A DNA stretch of 64,000 nt from CBDFHF01 sp965247565 (lineage in GTDB: Bacteria; Pseudomonadota; Gammaproteobacteria; Methylococcales; Methylomonadaceae). This document shows positions 1 to 9,007 of the stretch, piece after piece; position 1 is the stretch's first letter, and every line of letters begins with the position of its first letter. A model generated the notes under the pieces. The model saw nothing but the letters and a program-made list of their open reading frames with translations. It was not told where the DNA came from and made no database searches. The position numbers were made by a program, and so were the translations under genes. The DNA lies in assembly GCA_965247565.1 (NCBI GenBank), contig CBDFHF010000003.1:310001-374000 (forward strand), in the 5' to 3' direction.

Positions 1-867
1 ACCTGTCATCATTCCCATAAAAGGTGGCAGATGAAAAACCTGTTTGAAGCTAACCGCTGTAGCAATGGTAAACAAGAACATTACACAAATCTGAATGGCC
101 CCTGGCTTTAATTGTACAGCCGCTTCATCCGAAGCTTTCGGTTGCTCATCAGGAACGGCAAAGTACATAACCGCCGCAGGCACTCCGTAGTTCACTAATG
201 AAGGGATAAATAACTTAAAGAAATCAAAGAATTCCGCGTATTCAGCTTGCCAAACCATTAAGGTTGTAATATCGCCAAACGGACAAAACGCGCCACCCGC
301 ATTAGCTGCAACCACCAAATTCACAAAACCGATACTAACAAACTTAGGATTATCAGCGCCCACCGCCATCACTACCGCGCCAACCAGCAGTGCCGCAGTC
401 AGATTGTCCGCAACTGCGGACAGAAAAAAAGTAATAATCCCGGTGATCAGAAATAATTTGCGATAACCAAACTGCCTTCTTACCAACCAAGAACGTAAAG
501 CTTCAAAAACATTTCGCTCTGCCATGCTGTTGATGTACGTCATCGCTACCAACAAAAACAACATCAATTCAGCGTATTCTTTTAAATCATGCTCAAACGC
601 CGCATGCATATCGTTAGGAGATACGCCCGCTTGCTTGGATAAAATAGCTGCATGCGCCCAAATGATCCCGGCGGCAAGAATAACGGGTTTAGACTTACGC
701 AAATGCGTAAACTCTTCGGTCATCACAAACCCATAAGCGATAATAAAGATCAGAACCGTATAAATACCCCGTTCCGTTCCCGTTAAACCGAGATTTTCGA
801 AGCCACTTGCCATCGCCAGTTCCGGCAGCAGCAGAGCAAATAACAACACGAACAAAGATCGCACCAC
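1..867 (-). CDS. nhaD: NhaD-type Na+/H+ antiporter, C-terminus beyond window edge
   Basis: An inner-membrane sodium/proton antiporter of the NhaD (ion transporter superfamily) type. The frame is open from a GTG at 867 (a second GTG follows at 864) to base 1, giving 289 residues and no stop, so the gene continues outside the window. A G-rich ribosome site (GAGGGGG on the minus strand) precedes the start. The product begins with a signal-like hydrophobic stretch ending PELAMA. The segments SAVADNLTAALLVGAVV and GGAFCPFGDITTLMVWQ are characteristic of NhaD proteins, and the rest is a run of hydrophobic helices. NhaD exports Na+ (or Li+) in exchange for protons. The identity is fairly secure; the exact start is less so. 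Confidence 0.82.
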   Translation of the reverse strand, partial: MVRSLFVLLFALLLPELAMASGFENLGLTGTERGIYTVLIFIIAYGFVMTEEFTHLRKSKPVILAAGIIWAHAAILSKQAGVSPNDMHAAFEHDLKEYAELMLFLLVAMTYINSMAERNVFEALRSWLVRRQFGYRKLFLITGIITFFLSAVADNLTAALLVGAVVMAVGADNPKFVSIGFVNLVVAANAGGAFCPFGDITTLMVWQAEYAEFFDFFKLFIPSLVNYGVPAAVMYFAVPDEQPKASDEAAVQLKPGAIQICVMFLFTIATAVSFKQVFHLPPFMGMMTG

Positions 868-1020
868 AACATCCCCCTCAAACTTCTTATTAATATAAAG
901 GCACACAAAACTGAGCGGCTAATGTTATCACCATACAATAACTTTTGTCATTTTATGACCCTCAGTATATGATTGGCGGCTGTATTTAATTAAGAATGAC
1001 AGCTAGTTATCCGCTCATCT

Positions 1021-2673
1021 ATGTACCAATATAATCAAGACGACCAAACGCTCGTTGAAGAACGGGTAGCCCAGTTTAGAGATCAAACTGAACGCTATCT
1101 AAAAGGTGAAATCTCACCAGATCAATTTCGCGCCTTAAGGTTAAGAAACGGCTTGTATGTACAAACCCATGCGCCCATGCTCAGAGTTGCTGGTCCATAT
1201 GGCTTACTATCATCAAAGCAATTACGAAAACTGGCGCATATTGCCCGTACTTACGACAAAAACTATTGCCACTTCACCACTCGGCAAAACATTCAATTTA
1301 ACTGGCCGGAACTGGAAAAGGTTCCGGACATACTGGCTGAATTGGCCAGCGTGCAAATGCATGCTATTCAAACCAGCGGTAACTGCATGCGCAATACCAC
1401 GTCCGATCATTTGGCCGGCGTTTGTATTGATGAAATCGAAGACCCGCGCCCGTATTGCGAAATCATCCGGCAATGGACCACCCTGCATCCGGAATTTGAT
1501 TACTTGCCGCGTAAATTCAAAATTGCCGTCAGCGGTGCATTACACGACCGTGCCGCCACCCAATTTCATGACATAGGCTTACATCTGGTTAAGAACGCTA
1601 ACGGCGAAATCGGTTTTAAGGTTTTTGTCGGCGGCGGCCTGGGCCGCACGCCCATCATCGGCCAAGTGATTAAACCGTTTCTGGAAAAGAAGCATTTGCT
1701 GTCTTATCTTGAGGCGATCGTGCGCATTTACAACTTGTTCGGCCGCCGTGACAACATGTACAAGGCACGCATTAAAATCCTCGTTAAAGAAACCGGGCTG
1801 GACCAATTTGCCGAATTAGTTGAGCAAGAATGGCAGTTTCTGCGTGCCGATCAAGACTTAAGCGCCGAACGCATTGACACTATAAAAGCCCATTTTACTC
1901 CGCCTGCATATGCCCAAGACGCGGCTCAAGACAGCAGCTTTGCCAAACACCTAAGCGAAAACAAAACCTTTTCCGCTTGGGTGCAACATAACACTGCCGC
2001 CCATAAAATACCCGGCTATCGAGCCGTTTTTATTTCTCTAAAGGCACCGGACTCACCACCCGGCGATATAACCGACAGCCAACTGGATGCCGTTGCCGAC
2101 TTGGCGGATCGCTACAGCTTTGGTGAAGCTCGCAGCACGCACCGACAAAACTTGATTTTTGCTGATGTCAAACAAGCAGATTTGTTTGAATTGTGGGAGA
2201 GGCTTGTACCGTTAAAATTAGCTACACCCAATATTGGCACCGCAACCGACATTATCTGTTGCCCAGGCCTGGATTTTTGCTCACTAGCTAATGCTGGTTC
2301 CATAGGCATTGCCAAAGAAATCAACGAAGCCTTGGATGATATGGATTACATTCACGACATAGGCGATGTAAAAATTAATATGTCCGGCTGCATGAATGGC
2401 TGCGCTCACCAAAGCGTCGGACATATAGGCATTTTGGGCGTCGATAAAAAAGGCACCGAATGGTACCAACTAACGCTGGGAGGCTCTTCTGAAAATGAAG
2501 CCGCGATTGGCGAACGCTTGGGTCCTGCCGTTGCCAAACATCAAGTCACCAAAGCGATTACTACCATTTTAGATGTTTATGTCAAACAACGTCTGGATGA
2601 TGAGTCATTTCTGAGCATGGTCAATCGCGTTGGAATTACCCCATTTAAAGAGCAAGTCTATGCAGATCATTAA
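1021..2673 (+). CDS. cysI: Nitrite/sulfite reductase haemoprotein (assimilatory sulfite reductase)
   Basis: A cytoplasmic siroheme/4Fe-4S enzyme that makes the six-electron reduction of sulfite to sulfide for cysteine synthesis. The 550 residues show the duplicated ferredoxin-like half-domains of the family. The cysteine pairs that hold the cluster and bridge to siroheme are visible: CCPGLDFC near residues 412-420 and SGCMNGC near 455-461. TRQNIQFNW near residue 90 is a conserved siroheme-pocket segment. The next gene encodes a DUF934 protein and overlaps it by 14 bp, which is the usual arrangement for ferredoxin-type sulfite reductases in proteobacteria. Nitrite as the substrate cannot be excluded from sequence alone, but the DUF934 neighbour favours sulfite. 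Confidence 0.88.
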   Translation: MYQYNQDDQTLVEERVAQFRDQTERYLKGEISPDQFRALRLRNGLYVQTHAPMLRVAGPYGLLSSKQLRKLAHIARTYDKNYCHFTTRQNIQFNWPELEKVPDILAELASVQMHAIQTSGNCMRNTTSDHLAGVCIDEIEDPRPYCEIIRQWTTLHPEFDYLPRKFKIAVSGALHDRAATQFHDIGLHLVKNANGEIGFKVFVGGGLGRTPIIGQVIKPFLEKKHLLSYLEAIVRIYNLFGRRDNMYKARIKILVKETGLDQFAELVEQEWQFLRADQDLSAERIDTIKAHFTPPAYAQDAAQDSSFAKHLSENKTFSAWVQHNTAAHKIPGYRAVFISLKAPDSPPGDITDSQLDAVADLADRYSFGEARSTHRQNLIFADVKQADLFELWERLVPLKLATPNIGTATDIICCPGLDFCSLANAGSIGIAKEINEALDDMDYIHDIGDVKINMSGCMNGCAHQSVGHIGILGVDKKGTEWYQLTLGGSSENEAAIGERLGPAVAKHQVTKAITTILDVYVKQRLDDESFLSMVNRVGITPFKEQVYADH

Positions 2674-3112
2674 AGACAAACAAATTATTGCCAACACCTG
2701 GAGCTATGTTGCCGATGACGACGATTTGGTAGCGGGCGATCTCACAGTTTCTTTAACTCGCTGGCAAAAAGATAAAACTAAGCTTCTAGCACACGATGGG
2801 AAAATTGGGGTACGTATAACTCCCGCCGATTCGATTGCTGAACTTAGCAATGATTTAAACCACATCGAACTTATCGAGCTGTATTTTCCGGCTTTTGCCG
2901 ATGGCCGTTTATTTTCCCACGCTTGGTTACTAAGATCACGATTCCACTATCATGGTGAGATCAGAGCGACAGGCAACTATTTGCCAGATCAGGTTTTTTA
3001 TTTATCGCGTGTTGGTGTAAATGCGTTTTGCCCAACTAGAGCTGAAGACATTACCACTACCTTATCGAGCCTAAATACATTTACCGTTAAATATCAAGCA
3101 TCGGTCGATTAG
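2660..3112 (+). CDS. DUF934 family protein, sulfite reductase partner
   Basis: A 150-residue soluble protein of the DUF934 family, found beside sulfite reductase genes. Its biochemical role is not established; a role in electron supply or assembly for the reductase is inference. The start is taken at the ATG at 2660 (MQIIKDK), which overlaps the 3' end of the reductase gene; this is typical of translational coupling. The C-terminal half carries the family's recognisable segment with PAFADGR and then a YLSRVGVNAF stretch. It ends 8 bp before the convergent lplT gene, so no space remains for a separate terminator. Confidence 0.82.
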   Translation: MQIIKDKQIIANTWSYVADDDDLVAGDLTVSLTRWQKDKTKLLAHDGKIGVRITPADSIAELSNDLNHIELIELYFPAFADGRLFSHAWLLRSRFHYHGEIRATGNYLPDQVFYLSRVGVNAFCPTRAEDITTTLSSLNTFTVKYQASVD

Positions 3113-3120
3113 CTTAACAT

Positions 3121-4296
3121 TTACTCATTTACGGCTGCGTTATTTGAATTATCCGGTAAATTTGACGATACCAATAGCGTGGCCACGAAAACCAGTCCAC
3201 CCAAAACCAGCATGGCACGCACAGAGTCGACATGCAAAGATGCCGCAAAAGTGTAGCCTCCTACGCCCAGCAACATGGCAATATTCTGAAAGAAACCCTG
3301 CAACGCCACCGCACGACCACTGCCGATACTATCCTGCCCCAGCTCTTGCAAGGCCGCATTGACAGGCACAATGAAAGCTCCTCCCATCATACCTATAAAA
3401 AACAAGATCAAACGTGCAGGCCAAAGACTATCGGTCATACTTAAGCAGCCGATAAAAATCGCCATTAAGTAAGCTGGAATTCTAACGCGTCGCAAATGCT
3501 CTAAGGGAATTAATCGCGGCACTAGCGCAGATCCAGCAATAATGCCAATCGCAAGGAACAAGGTCAGCTCAGCAATTTCTGAAGCATTTTTTGACATCAG
3601 AACCAGCGGCGCCCAGGCAACAATAATTACCCGCAGCGTTGCCGCCGCACTCCAGAACAAAGCCCCCCCTAAAATAGCAAATCGTGAGCGAGGGGAAATA
3701 AAAAATTGCCCGATTTGCCGCCAAAACAGCACGACCGCAAAACCAGCAGATTTCGTTTTATTAATCTTTACTGGCAAAAAAAGTGTCGCTAATGCCGACA
3801 ATATAAACAGCGCTATCGTGCCCGACAGCGCTACCGGGATTGAATAATCCGCAACTTTCGCACCAATAACCATCCCCAATAGAATAGCTAAAATCGTCGA
3901 ACCCTCAATCCAGCTATTGGCTTTAACCAAAAAAGCATGCCCCGCCAACTCAGGTAAAATGCCGTACTTCGCTGGACTATAAATCGCAGCACCTGCGCCG
4001 ACCACACAATAAGCCAGTAACGGCTCCACATTAAACAGTAATAAACCGGCTCCTCCTGCTTTAATTAGGTTAGCGACAATCAACACCCGTGATTTCGGAT
4101 AATTATCTGCGACACCCCCTACCCAAGGCGCCAACACCACAAATGCCACTAAAAAAACACTCTGTAAAGCCGGAACGTACCAGTCGGGCGCTCCACTGGT
4201 CTGCATAACCATCGCAATAACAGTAAACAAAATGGCATTATCAGCAAAAGCAGATAGAAATTGAGCGAGCAATAATGGATAAATTTGATTATTCAT
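3121..4296 (-). CDS. lplT: Lysophospholipid transporter, MFS family
   Basis: A 391-residue inner-membrane major facilitator. LplT flips lysophospholipids, chiefly lyso-phosphatidylethanolamine, inward for re-acylation. The start MNNQIYPLLLAQFLSAFADN is characteristic, as are the QSVFLVAFVVLAPWVGG stretch and YSPAKYGILPEL, a strongly conserved LplT segment. About twelve hydrophobic helices can be counted. The partner acyltransferase gene aas is not beside it, although in many gammaproteobacteria the two are adjacent. The gene stands alone on the minus strand and converges on the DUF934 gene. Confidence 0.88.
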   Translation of the reverse strand: MNNQIYPLLLAQFLSAFADNAILFTVIAMVMQTSGAPDWYVPALQSVFLVAFVVLAPWVGGVADNYPKSRVLIVANLIKAGGAGLLLFNVEPLLAYCVVGAGAAIYSPAKYGILPELAGHAFLVKANSWIEGSTILAILLGMVIGAKVADYSIPVALSGTIALFILSALATLFLPVKINKTKSAGFAVVLFWRQIGQFFISPRSRFAILGGALFWSAAATLRVIIVAWAPLVLMSKNASEIAELTLFLAIGIIAGSALVPRLIPLEHLRRVRIPAYLMAIFIGCLSMTDSLWPARLILFFIGMMGGAFIVPVNAALQELGQDSIGSGRAVALQGFFQNIAMLLGVGGYTFAASLHVDSVRAMLVLGGLVFVATLLVSSNLPDNSNNAAVNE

Positions 4297-4635
4297 AAGA
4301 CGGAAGCGGCTTATAGGGCTAATGCCGTCAAGTGTAACACCGATTCAAAGACATTACGCTGACACTATAAGGCATCCATTTGTAGATCCGGGTCATTAAA
4401 GCCTATGATGAATTACAGGACCAGGAGTCACTCTGAAAATAAAATTCTGCACGGTGGTTTAACAACGAAGGAGAAGTTTAGATTTGATTTATCACCTACT
4501 GCTTTAAACGAAGACAGCCAAGACCATGAAGAGCCAGACTGTCAAAGATGCCAAAGCTAGAAAGGGTAGCCCCACATACAGTGGTTTACGTTAAGTATTG
4601 CTGGATGAACGCAAGTGCATATGGAGGAAAGATCC
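4297..4635. other. Intergenic stretch, no gene recognised
   Basis: About 340 bases between lplT and the lipoprotein terminator. Short open frames occur on both strands, but none has a convincing ribosome site or a recognisable product. The stretch probably holds the lplT promoter near 4300-4400 on the minus strand. I see nothing else that can be supported. Confidence 0.4.
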
Positions 4636-4664
4636 GCCTGGCATTGAAAGAAACGATGCCAGGC
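4636..4664 (-). terminator. Intrinsic terminator of the Ala-rich lipoprotein gene
   Basis: A perfect 9-bp inverted repeat, GCCTGGCAT at 4636-4644 and ATGCCAGGC at 4656-4664, sits 16 bp past the lipoprotein stop on the minus strand. The T tract after it is weak, so termination efficiency is uncertain. Confidence 0.6.
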
Positions 4665-4679
4665 AAATTATCAGGAAAA

Positions 4680-5183
4680 TTATTTTCCCAGAGCGTCTTT
4701 AGCTGCGTCTTTCGCTTCTTCAGCTTTAGTTCCTACTGCTGCAGCCGCATCTTTTGCCGCATCAGCAGCTGCTTCTACGGGTTTTGCCACTGCCTCTGTA
4801 GCGCTATCAACTGCGGCAGCAGTGGATTCAGCAGCTTTTTCAGCTGATTTTTCAACAGCAGCTTTAGTCGCATCGACAGCATTTGTTGTCGCGGTGCCGG
4901 CCGATTCAAGAGTTGCTGTTGCATCGCGACCCGCAGCTTCAACGGCTTCTTTAGTAGCATCAACGGCTTTGCCAGCGGCTGCACCGGTCGCCTCGACCGC
5001 TGAAGTTGCTGCTTGACCGGCAGCTTCAACAGCCGCAGCTGGAGCCGCTGTTACCGGGGTAGAAGCTGGTGTAGCCTCAGGAGCCGCACTACTCGTGCTA
5101 GTCGTAGATTCTTTACCTTTGTCACAGCCTGATAATAAAGCCAATCCGACTAGCCCAGTTGCGATAATTAATTTTGTTTTCAT
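4680..5183 (-). CDS. Alanine-rich, heptad-like repeat lipoprotein
   Basis: A 167-residue predicted outer- or inner-membrane lipoprotein. The N-terminus MKTKLIIATGLVGLALLSGC is a signal peptide with a lipobox (LLSGC), so Cys20 is the likely lipidated residue. The mature part is a Ser/Thr/Pro-rich linker followed by about 130 residues built almost wholly of Ala, Thr, Glu, Lys, Val and Asp in an 11-residue-like amphipathic rhythm (repeats of the type VDATKAAVE or EAAGxAAT). This suggests a long amphipathic helix, as in late-embryogenesis-abundant or apolipoprotein-like proteins. No catalytic motif is visible. A role in envelope or desiccation protection is inference only. Confidence 0.72.
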   Translation of the reverse strand: MKTKLIIATGLVGLALLSGCDKGKESTTSTSSAAPEATPASTPVTAAPAAAVEAAGQAATSAVEATGAAAGKAVDATKEAVEAAGRDATATLESAGTATTNAVDATKAAVEKSAEKAAESTAAAVDSATEAVAKPVEAAADAAKDAAAAVGTKAEEAKDAAKDALGK

Positions 5184-5421
5184 AAAGTTTTCCTTATTTA
5201 ATGGTTATAAACTTACTTACCCCGAGTTCACCGGGGTAATTGGCATATTAATACATGGATCATTATTCCGTGCAATCAAAATTAGACGCTTCTTTTATTA
5301 AACTGCGCTGAATAAATACCAAGTTATACAGCCATTTATACCGTACTTTTAAATGATTTTATCATCACCATAGGTTTTTGGTAGACTAGCCGTTTTACGT
5401 TATTAACTTAAAGAGGAAGCC

Positions 5422-5904
5422 GTGAGAAAAACCCAACTACAAATTACTTCACTTATCACCGTTATTCTTATAGGAATTACCATGTTTTCAATGGCGAACG
5501 CCACTACCCCGGAAGAAAATAAAGCAGCTGGAACAAAATTTTTGGCAGAAAACGCCAAGAAGCCCAACATAGTGACCACAGCCAGCGGCTTACAATACGA
5601 GGTTCTGGCAGCAGGCACAGGCACCAAATCCCCAGCAGCAACCGATAGCGTTACAGTGCATTATCGAGGCACATTATTGGATGGCGAGGAATTTGACAGT
5701 TCTTACAGCCGTAACGAACCCGCTACTTTTCCGTTGAACAGAGTGATTCCGGGCTGGACTGAAGGCGTACAACTCATGAAAGAAGGCGCAAAATATCGCT
5801 TTTATATTCCTTCCGCATTAGCCTACGGTGAGCAAGGCGCAGGCCGTTCGATTGGCCCAAATGCTGCACTCATTTTTGATGTTGAATTAATTAAAATTCA
5901 GTAA
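5422..5904 (+). CDS. FKBP-type peptidyl-prolyl cis-trans isomerase, exported
   Basis: A 160-residue periplasmic or outer-membrane-associated proline isomerase. It starts at GTG 5422 behind AGAGGAAG. Residues 1-27 form a signal peptide ending SMANA. Residues 28-65 are a short linker or dimerisation arm. Residues from about 70 to the end are a single FKBP domain with VTVHYRGTLLDGEEFDSSY, VIPGWTEGVQLMKEG and YGEQGAG, which hold the conserved active-site Tyr, Asp, Trp and Tyr. It resembles Mip/FkpA proteins but is shorter, because the long N-terminal helical dimerisation domain is reduced. A strong terminator follows, so it is probably a single-gene unit. Confidence 0.88.
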   Translation: MRKTQLQITSLITVILIGITMFSMANATTPEENKAAGTKFLAENAKKPNIVTTASGLQYEVLAAGTGTKSPAATDSVTVHYRGTLLDGEEFDSSYSRNEPATFPLNRVIPGWTEGVQLMKEGAKYRFYIPSALAYGEQGAGRSIGPNAALIFDVELIKIQ

Positions 5905-5915
5905 CAGAAAACTGG

Positions 5916-5961
5916 CAAAAGGCGCAAACATCGGCTTTTAGCTTGGTGTTTGCGCCTTTTG
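5916..5961 (+). terminator. Intrinsic terminator after FKBP gene
   Basis: A 15-bp perfect inverted repeat: CAAAAGGCGCAAACA at 5916-5930 and its complement at 5947-5961. The 3' arm carries the T run. It lies 12 bp after the FKBP stop and probably works in both directions. Confidence 0.85.
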
Positions 5962-5995
5962 CGTTTGTTAGACTTAGCTTTTTGCCGCCAATCAC

Positions 5996-8218
5996 ATGCC
6001 TACCTACCAACTATTTGCCACAACACCCAAGGCGATGGAGACCATCCTCACCGATGAACTCCATACATTAGGCATCAATGACATAAAGGCCACCATGGCT
6101 GGAGTAGCCTTTCAAGGTGACCTGGAAACCGCTTACCGAGCTTGTTTATGGTCAAGAACGGCAAATCGAATCTTACTGGTACTGAGTACATTTACCGTTA
6201 AAACACAAGATGATCTTTATAACGGCGTTAAAAAAATCGACTGGTTTGAGCATATAGAACCCGAACACAGTTTTGCTGTGTCATTTAGTGCTAAAAACTC
6301 CAGCGTTATCAATAACACCCATTTTGGGGCATTGAAGGTTAAGGATGCCATCGTCGATCAGATGCGTGCCAAATTTAGCAAGCGCCCCAGCATTGATACC
6401 GAACAACCGCATATTCGTATCAATGTCTATTTGAATGGCGAGAACGCCCAACTCAGTCTGGATTTATCCGGCGAAAGCTTGCATCGCCGTGGCTATCGGG
6501 ACATCAATATTAAAGCACCAATCAAAGAAAATTTGGCTGCAGCTATGCTATTGCGTAGCGGATGGCCAAAAATTGCCCAGCAAAACGGCTCGCTAATTGA
6601 TCCGATGTGTGGCTCCGGTACTTTATTGTTAGAAGGGGCGATGATCGCTGCTGATTATGCACCCGGTTTGTTACGCGAATATTTTGGATTTTTCGGTTGG
6701 AAAAAACATGATGCTCCCTGCTGGCAAAAATTAATAAACGAAGCGCAGCAACGTAAAATCGCCGGCCTACTTAAATTACCGACTATTGTGGGTTTTGATA
6801 AAGATCGCCACACCGTCAATGCGGCACTAACGCATATTACCAATGCTGGCCTGCAAACTAAAATTCATGTGGAATGCCGTGATATTGAGCAAGCTGCTCC
6901 GGCAAAAAGCTGGCGACCGGGCTTGGTCATTTGTAATCCGCCTTATGGCGAACGCCTGGGCGACGAGCAAGAAACTGCTGAGCTGTATAAAAAATTCGGC
7001 GAAGCATTAAAAGCACATTTTATCGGCTGGAAAGCCGCCATGATTATTAGCGATCCTGAGCTGGGTTTTCGGTTGGGGATTCGTTCTCATAAACCGATTA
7101 CCCTATTCAATGGTGCGCTGGAATGTAAGTTGCTGCGTTTGGATATTGAGGAAAAGGCGTTTTTCATCCCTAAAGCTAAGTCCCAGGAGGAACGTATTAC
7201 CCAGGTGATTGAAGCCAGTCAACTATCCACAACTGGAAATGTTGCTACTAACAAAGCTAGTGAACCGAATGCCCCAGACTTTGCTAATCGATTAAGCAAA
7301 AATTTTAAAAAACTCTCGAAATGGGCCAAGCAAAACCACATCAATTGCTATCGCATTTACGATGCCGATTTGCCTGAATATGCTGCTGCTGTTGACATTT
7401 ACCAAGGGAAGCAAATCTGGGTTAATGTACAAGAATACGAGCCACCCAAAAGTATCGATCAACATAAAGCCGACCAGCGCTTGGCAGGACTACTAGCCGA
7501 AATTCCTAAAGTACTGGGTGTTAACCGCGAGCAAATCTACTTAAAAATTCGCCGTAAACAAAAAAGCACCGACCAATACGAAAAACACGGCGAGTCAGGT
7601 GCTTTTCATGTCATTGAAGAAGGCGATTGTAAATTACTGGTGAATTTCGAAGATTATCTGGATACCGGTTTATTTCTCGACCACCGCCCCATTCGCTCAC
7701 TCATTCAAAAGCAGGCGAAAGATAAATCCTTTTTAAACCTGTTTGCCTATACCGGCAGTGCTACCATTCACGCCGCAATGGGCGGCGCCAAATCGACCAC
7801 AACGGTAGACATGTCCAATACCTATCTTAACTGGGCTAAACAGAACATGGCGCTAAACCCTAATAACGGCCAGCACGAATTTATCCAAGCCGATTGCCTG
7901 GATTGGCTAGCCAATGAGTCGCGACAACCTTATCCTCGCCAATATGATCTGATTTTCCTCGATCCGCCCACATTTTCAAATTCAAAACGGATGGCTGATG
8001 TCTTTGATATACAACGAGACCATGTCCAGCTGATAAACGATGCCGTGTCCTTACTTTCTCAGGATGGAGTGTTGTACTTTTCAACTAATTTCAGACGTTT
8101 TAAAATTGATCACCGGGCGCTCGCAGCCTTGCAATTGGAAGACATAAGTACCAAAACGATCCCTGAAGATTTCGCCCGTAATCCTAAAATCCATTATTGC
8201 TGGAGAATTGAGGCATGA
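5996..8218 (+). CDS. rlmL: Bifunctional 23S rRNA methyltransferase RlmKL (G2445-N2 / G2069-N7)
   Basis: A 740-residue fused rRNA methyltransferase. It modifies G2445 (N2, the RlmL half) and G2069 (N7, the RlmK half) of 23S rRNA in the cytoplasm. The N-terminal part holds a THUMP domain (about residues 50-155). The first Rossmann methyltransferase has DPMCGSGTLLLEGA near 203 and the catalytic NPPYGERLG near 313. The C-terminal half has FLNLFAYTG near 580 and DPPTFSNSKRM near 656. The length matches the gammaproteobacterial fusion. Its last 4 bases overlap the start of acyP (ATGATG), so the two are cotranscribed. Confidence 0.94.
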   Translation: MPTYQLFATTPKAMETILTDELHTLGINDIKATMAGVAFQGDLETAYRACLWSRTANRILLVLSTFTVKTQDDLYNGVKKIDWFEHIEPEHSFAVSFSAKNSSVINNTHFGALKVKDAIVDQMRAKFSKRPSIDTEQPHIRINVYLNGENAQLSLDLSGESLHRRGYRDINIKAPIKENLAAAMLLRSGWPKIAQQNGSLIDPMCGSGTLLLEGAMIAADYAPGLLREYFGFFGWKKHDAPCWQKLINEAQQRKIAGLLKLPTIVGFDKDRHTVNAALTHITNAGLQTKIHVECRDIEQAAPAKSWRPGLVICNPPYGERLGDEQETAELYKKFGEALKAHFIGWKAAMIISDPELGFRLGIRSHKPITLFNGALECKLLRLDIEEKAFFIPKAKSQEERITQVIEASQLSTTGNVATNKASEPNAPDFANRLSKNFKKLSKWAKQNHINCYRIYDADLPEYAAAVDIYQGKQIWVNVQEYEPPKSIDQHKADQRLAGLLAEIPKVLGVNREQIYLKIRRKQKSTDQYEKHGESGAFHVIEEGDCKLLVNFEDYLDTGLFLDHRPIRSLIQKQAKDKSFLNLFAYTGSATIHAAMGGAKSTTTVDMSNTYLNWAKQNMALNPNNGQHEFIQADCLDWLANESRQPYPRQYDLIFLDPPTFSNSKRMADVFDIQRDHVQLINDAVSLLSQDGVLYFSTNFRRFKIDHRALAALQLEDISTKTIPEDFARNPKIHYCWRIEA

Positions 8219-8490
8219 TGCAGAAACGTAAAATTCTAATCTCGGGACGAGTACAAGGCGTGTACTTTCGTATGTTTACGCAGAATAAAGCCAAACATTT
8301 CGGCATCAACGGCAGCGTTTGTAATTTGCCGGACGGAAGGGTGGAAATCATCGCCGAAGCCGATCCGGAAGTCCTGCAGAAATTTATCAAATGGTGTAAC
8401 AAAGGCCCTATTACCGCCCGAGTCGATCAAGTCGAAATTCTCGAGTTAACTCCGGATGAGCCGCTCACTTCATTCGTCATCAAAGCCTAA
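8215..8490 (+). CDS. acyP: Acylphosphatase
   Basis: A 91-residue cytoplasmic enzyme that hydrolyses acyl phosphates such as acetyl phosphate or carbamoyl phosphate. The phosphate-binding motif GRVQGVYFR (residues 11-19) and the catalytic Asn in CNLPDGRVEI are present. The usual tryptophan of GWVxN is replaced (GSVCN here), a small departure from the consensus. The ATG overlaps the rlmL stop by 4 bp. The length is normal for the family. Confidence 0.92.
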   Translation: MMQKRKILISGRVQGVYFRMFTQNKAKHFGINGSVCNLPDGRVEIIAEADPEVLQKFIKWCNKGPITARVDQVEILELTPDEPLTSFVIKA

Positions 8491-8642
8491 TCTTCAAAAT
8501 TTAAGATCGAAAAATCTCGTTGCAGCTTCTGTAAGCCTTTTAGCTGCCTCACCTGACCCACAAAAATAGTCCGGATTTACCCAGTAGACGCTAAAAATTA
8601 ACTGGTATTAACAAAAGGCTTTCATTATAATGCACGGACTTT

Positions 8643-8729
8643 GCCGGGGTGGCGGAACTGGTAGACGCGCCGGATTCAAAATCCGGTGATGGTGACATCG
8701 TGCCGGTTCGATTCCGGCCCTCGGTACCA
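8643..8729 (+). tRNA. tRNA-Leu (anticodon CAA)
   Basis: An 87-nt tRNA with encoded CCA. The acceptor stem GCCGGGG pairs with CCUCGGU, with two G-U pairs. The anticodon stem CCGGA/UCCGG encloses loop UUCAAAA, giving anticodon CAA (UUG codons). A long variable arm (GAUGGUGACAUC) marks it as class II, and the T arm GCCGGUUCGAUUCCGGC is complete. Confidence 0.97.
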
Positions 8730-8760
8730 AAATTAGGGTATTAAAAAACCCAGCAAAGTA

Positions 8761-8798
8761 AAAAAACCCGTAAATCGCAAGGCTTACGGGTTTTTTTT
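8761..8798 (+). terminator. Intrinsic terminator after tRNA-Leu
   Basis: AAAAAACCCGTAA at 8761-8773 pairs with TTACGGG plus T8 at 8784-8798. It is a textbook stem with a T tract 31 bp past the tRNA. Confidence 0.88.
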
Positions 8799-9007
8799 GC
8801 CTTGAGTTATACGATAAAACCGACAGAATATATTTGAATCCCCCCACGATAAAACAGCTTATTGATCCCCATATGCAGTCTTCGAATCGCTTGGGAACGC
8901 GACGGTAACGAACTCAAGCAAAATAGAAAGGTGGCGCAACTACATCAATCATTAAAAGGCTGGGGCCATAATGTCCGATAGCTTGAGTAACATTAAAACC
9001 GTCTCGC

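Noticed and set aside
3144..3847. Several plus-strand frames within lplT
   Set aside because: They are the antisense shadow of a well-conserved membrane protein gene.
4548..4847. Open frame of 99 codons on the plus strand
   Set aside because: It runs antisense to the Ala-rich lipoprotein, crosses its terminator, and has no ribosome site or family likeness.
8799..9007. Sequence downstream of tRNA-Leu as an integration (att) site
   Set aside because: No direct repeat of the tRNA 3' end and no integrase gene nearby.
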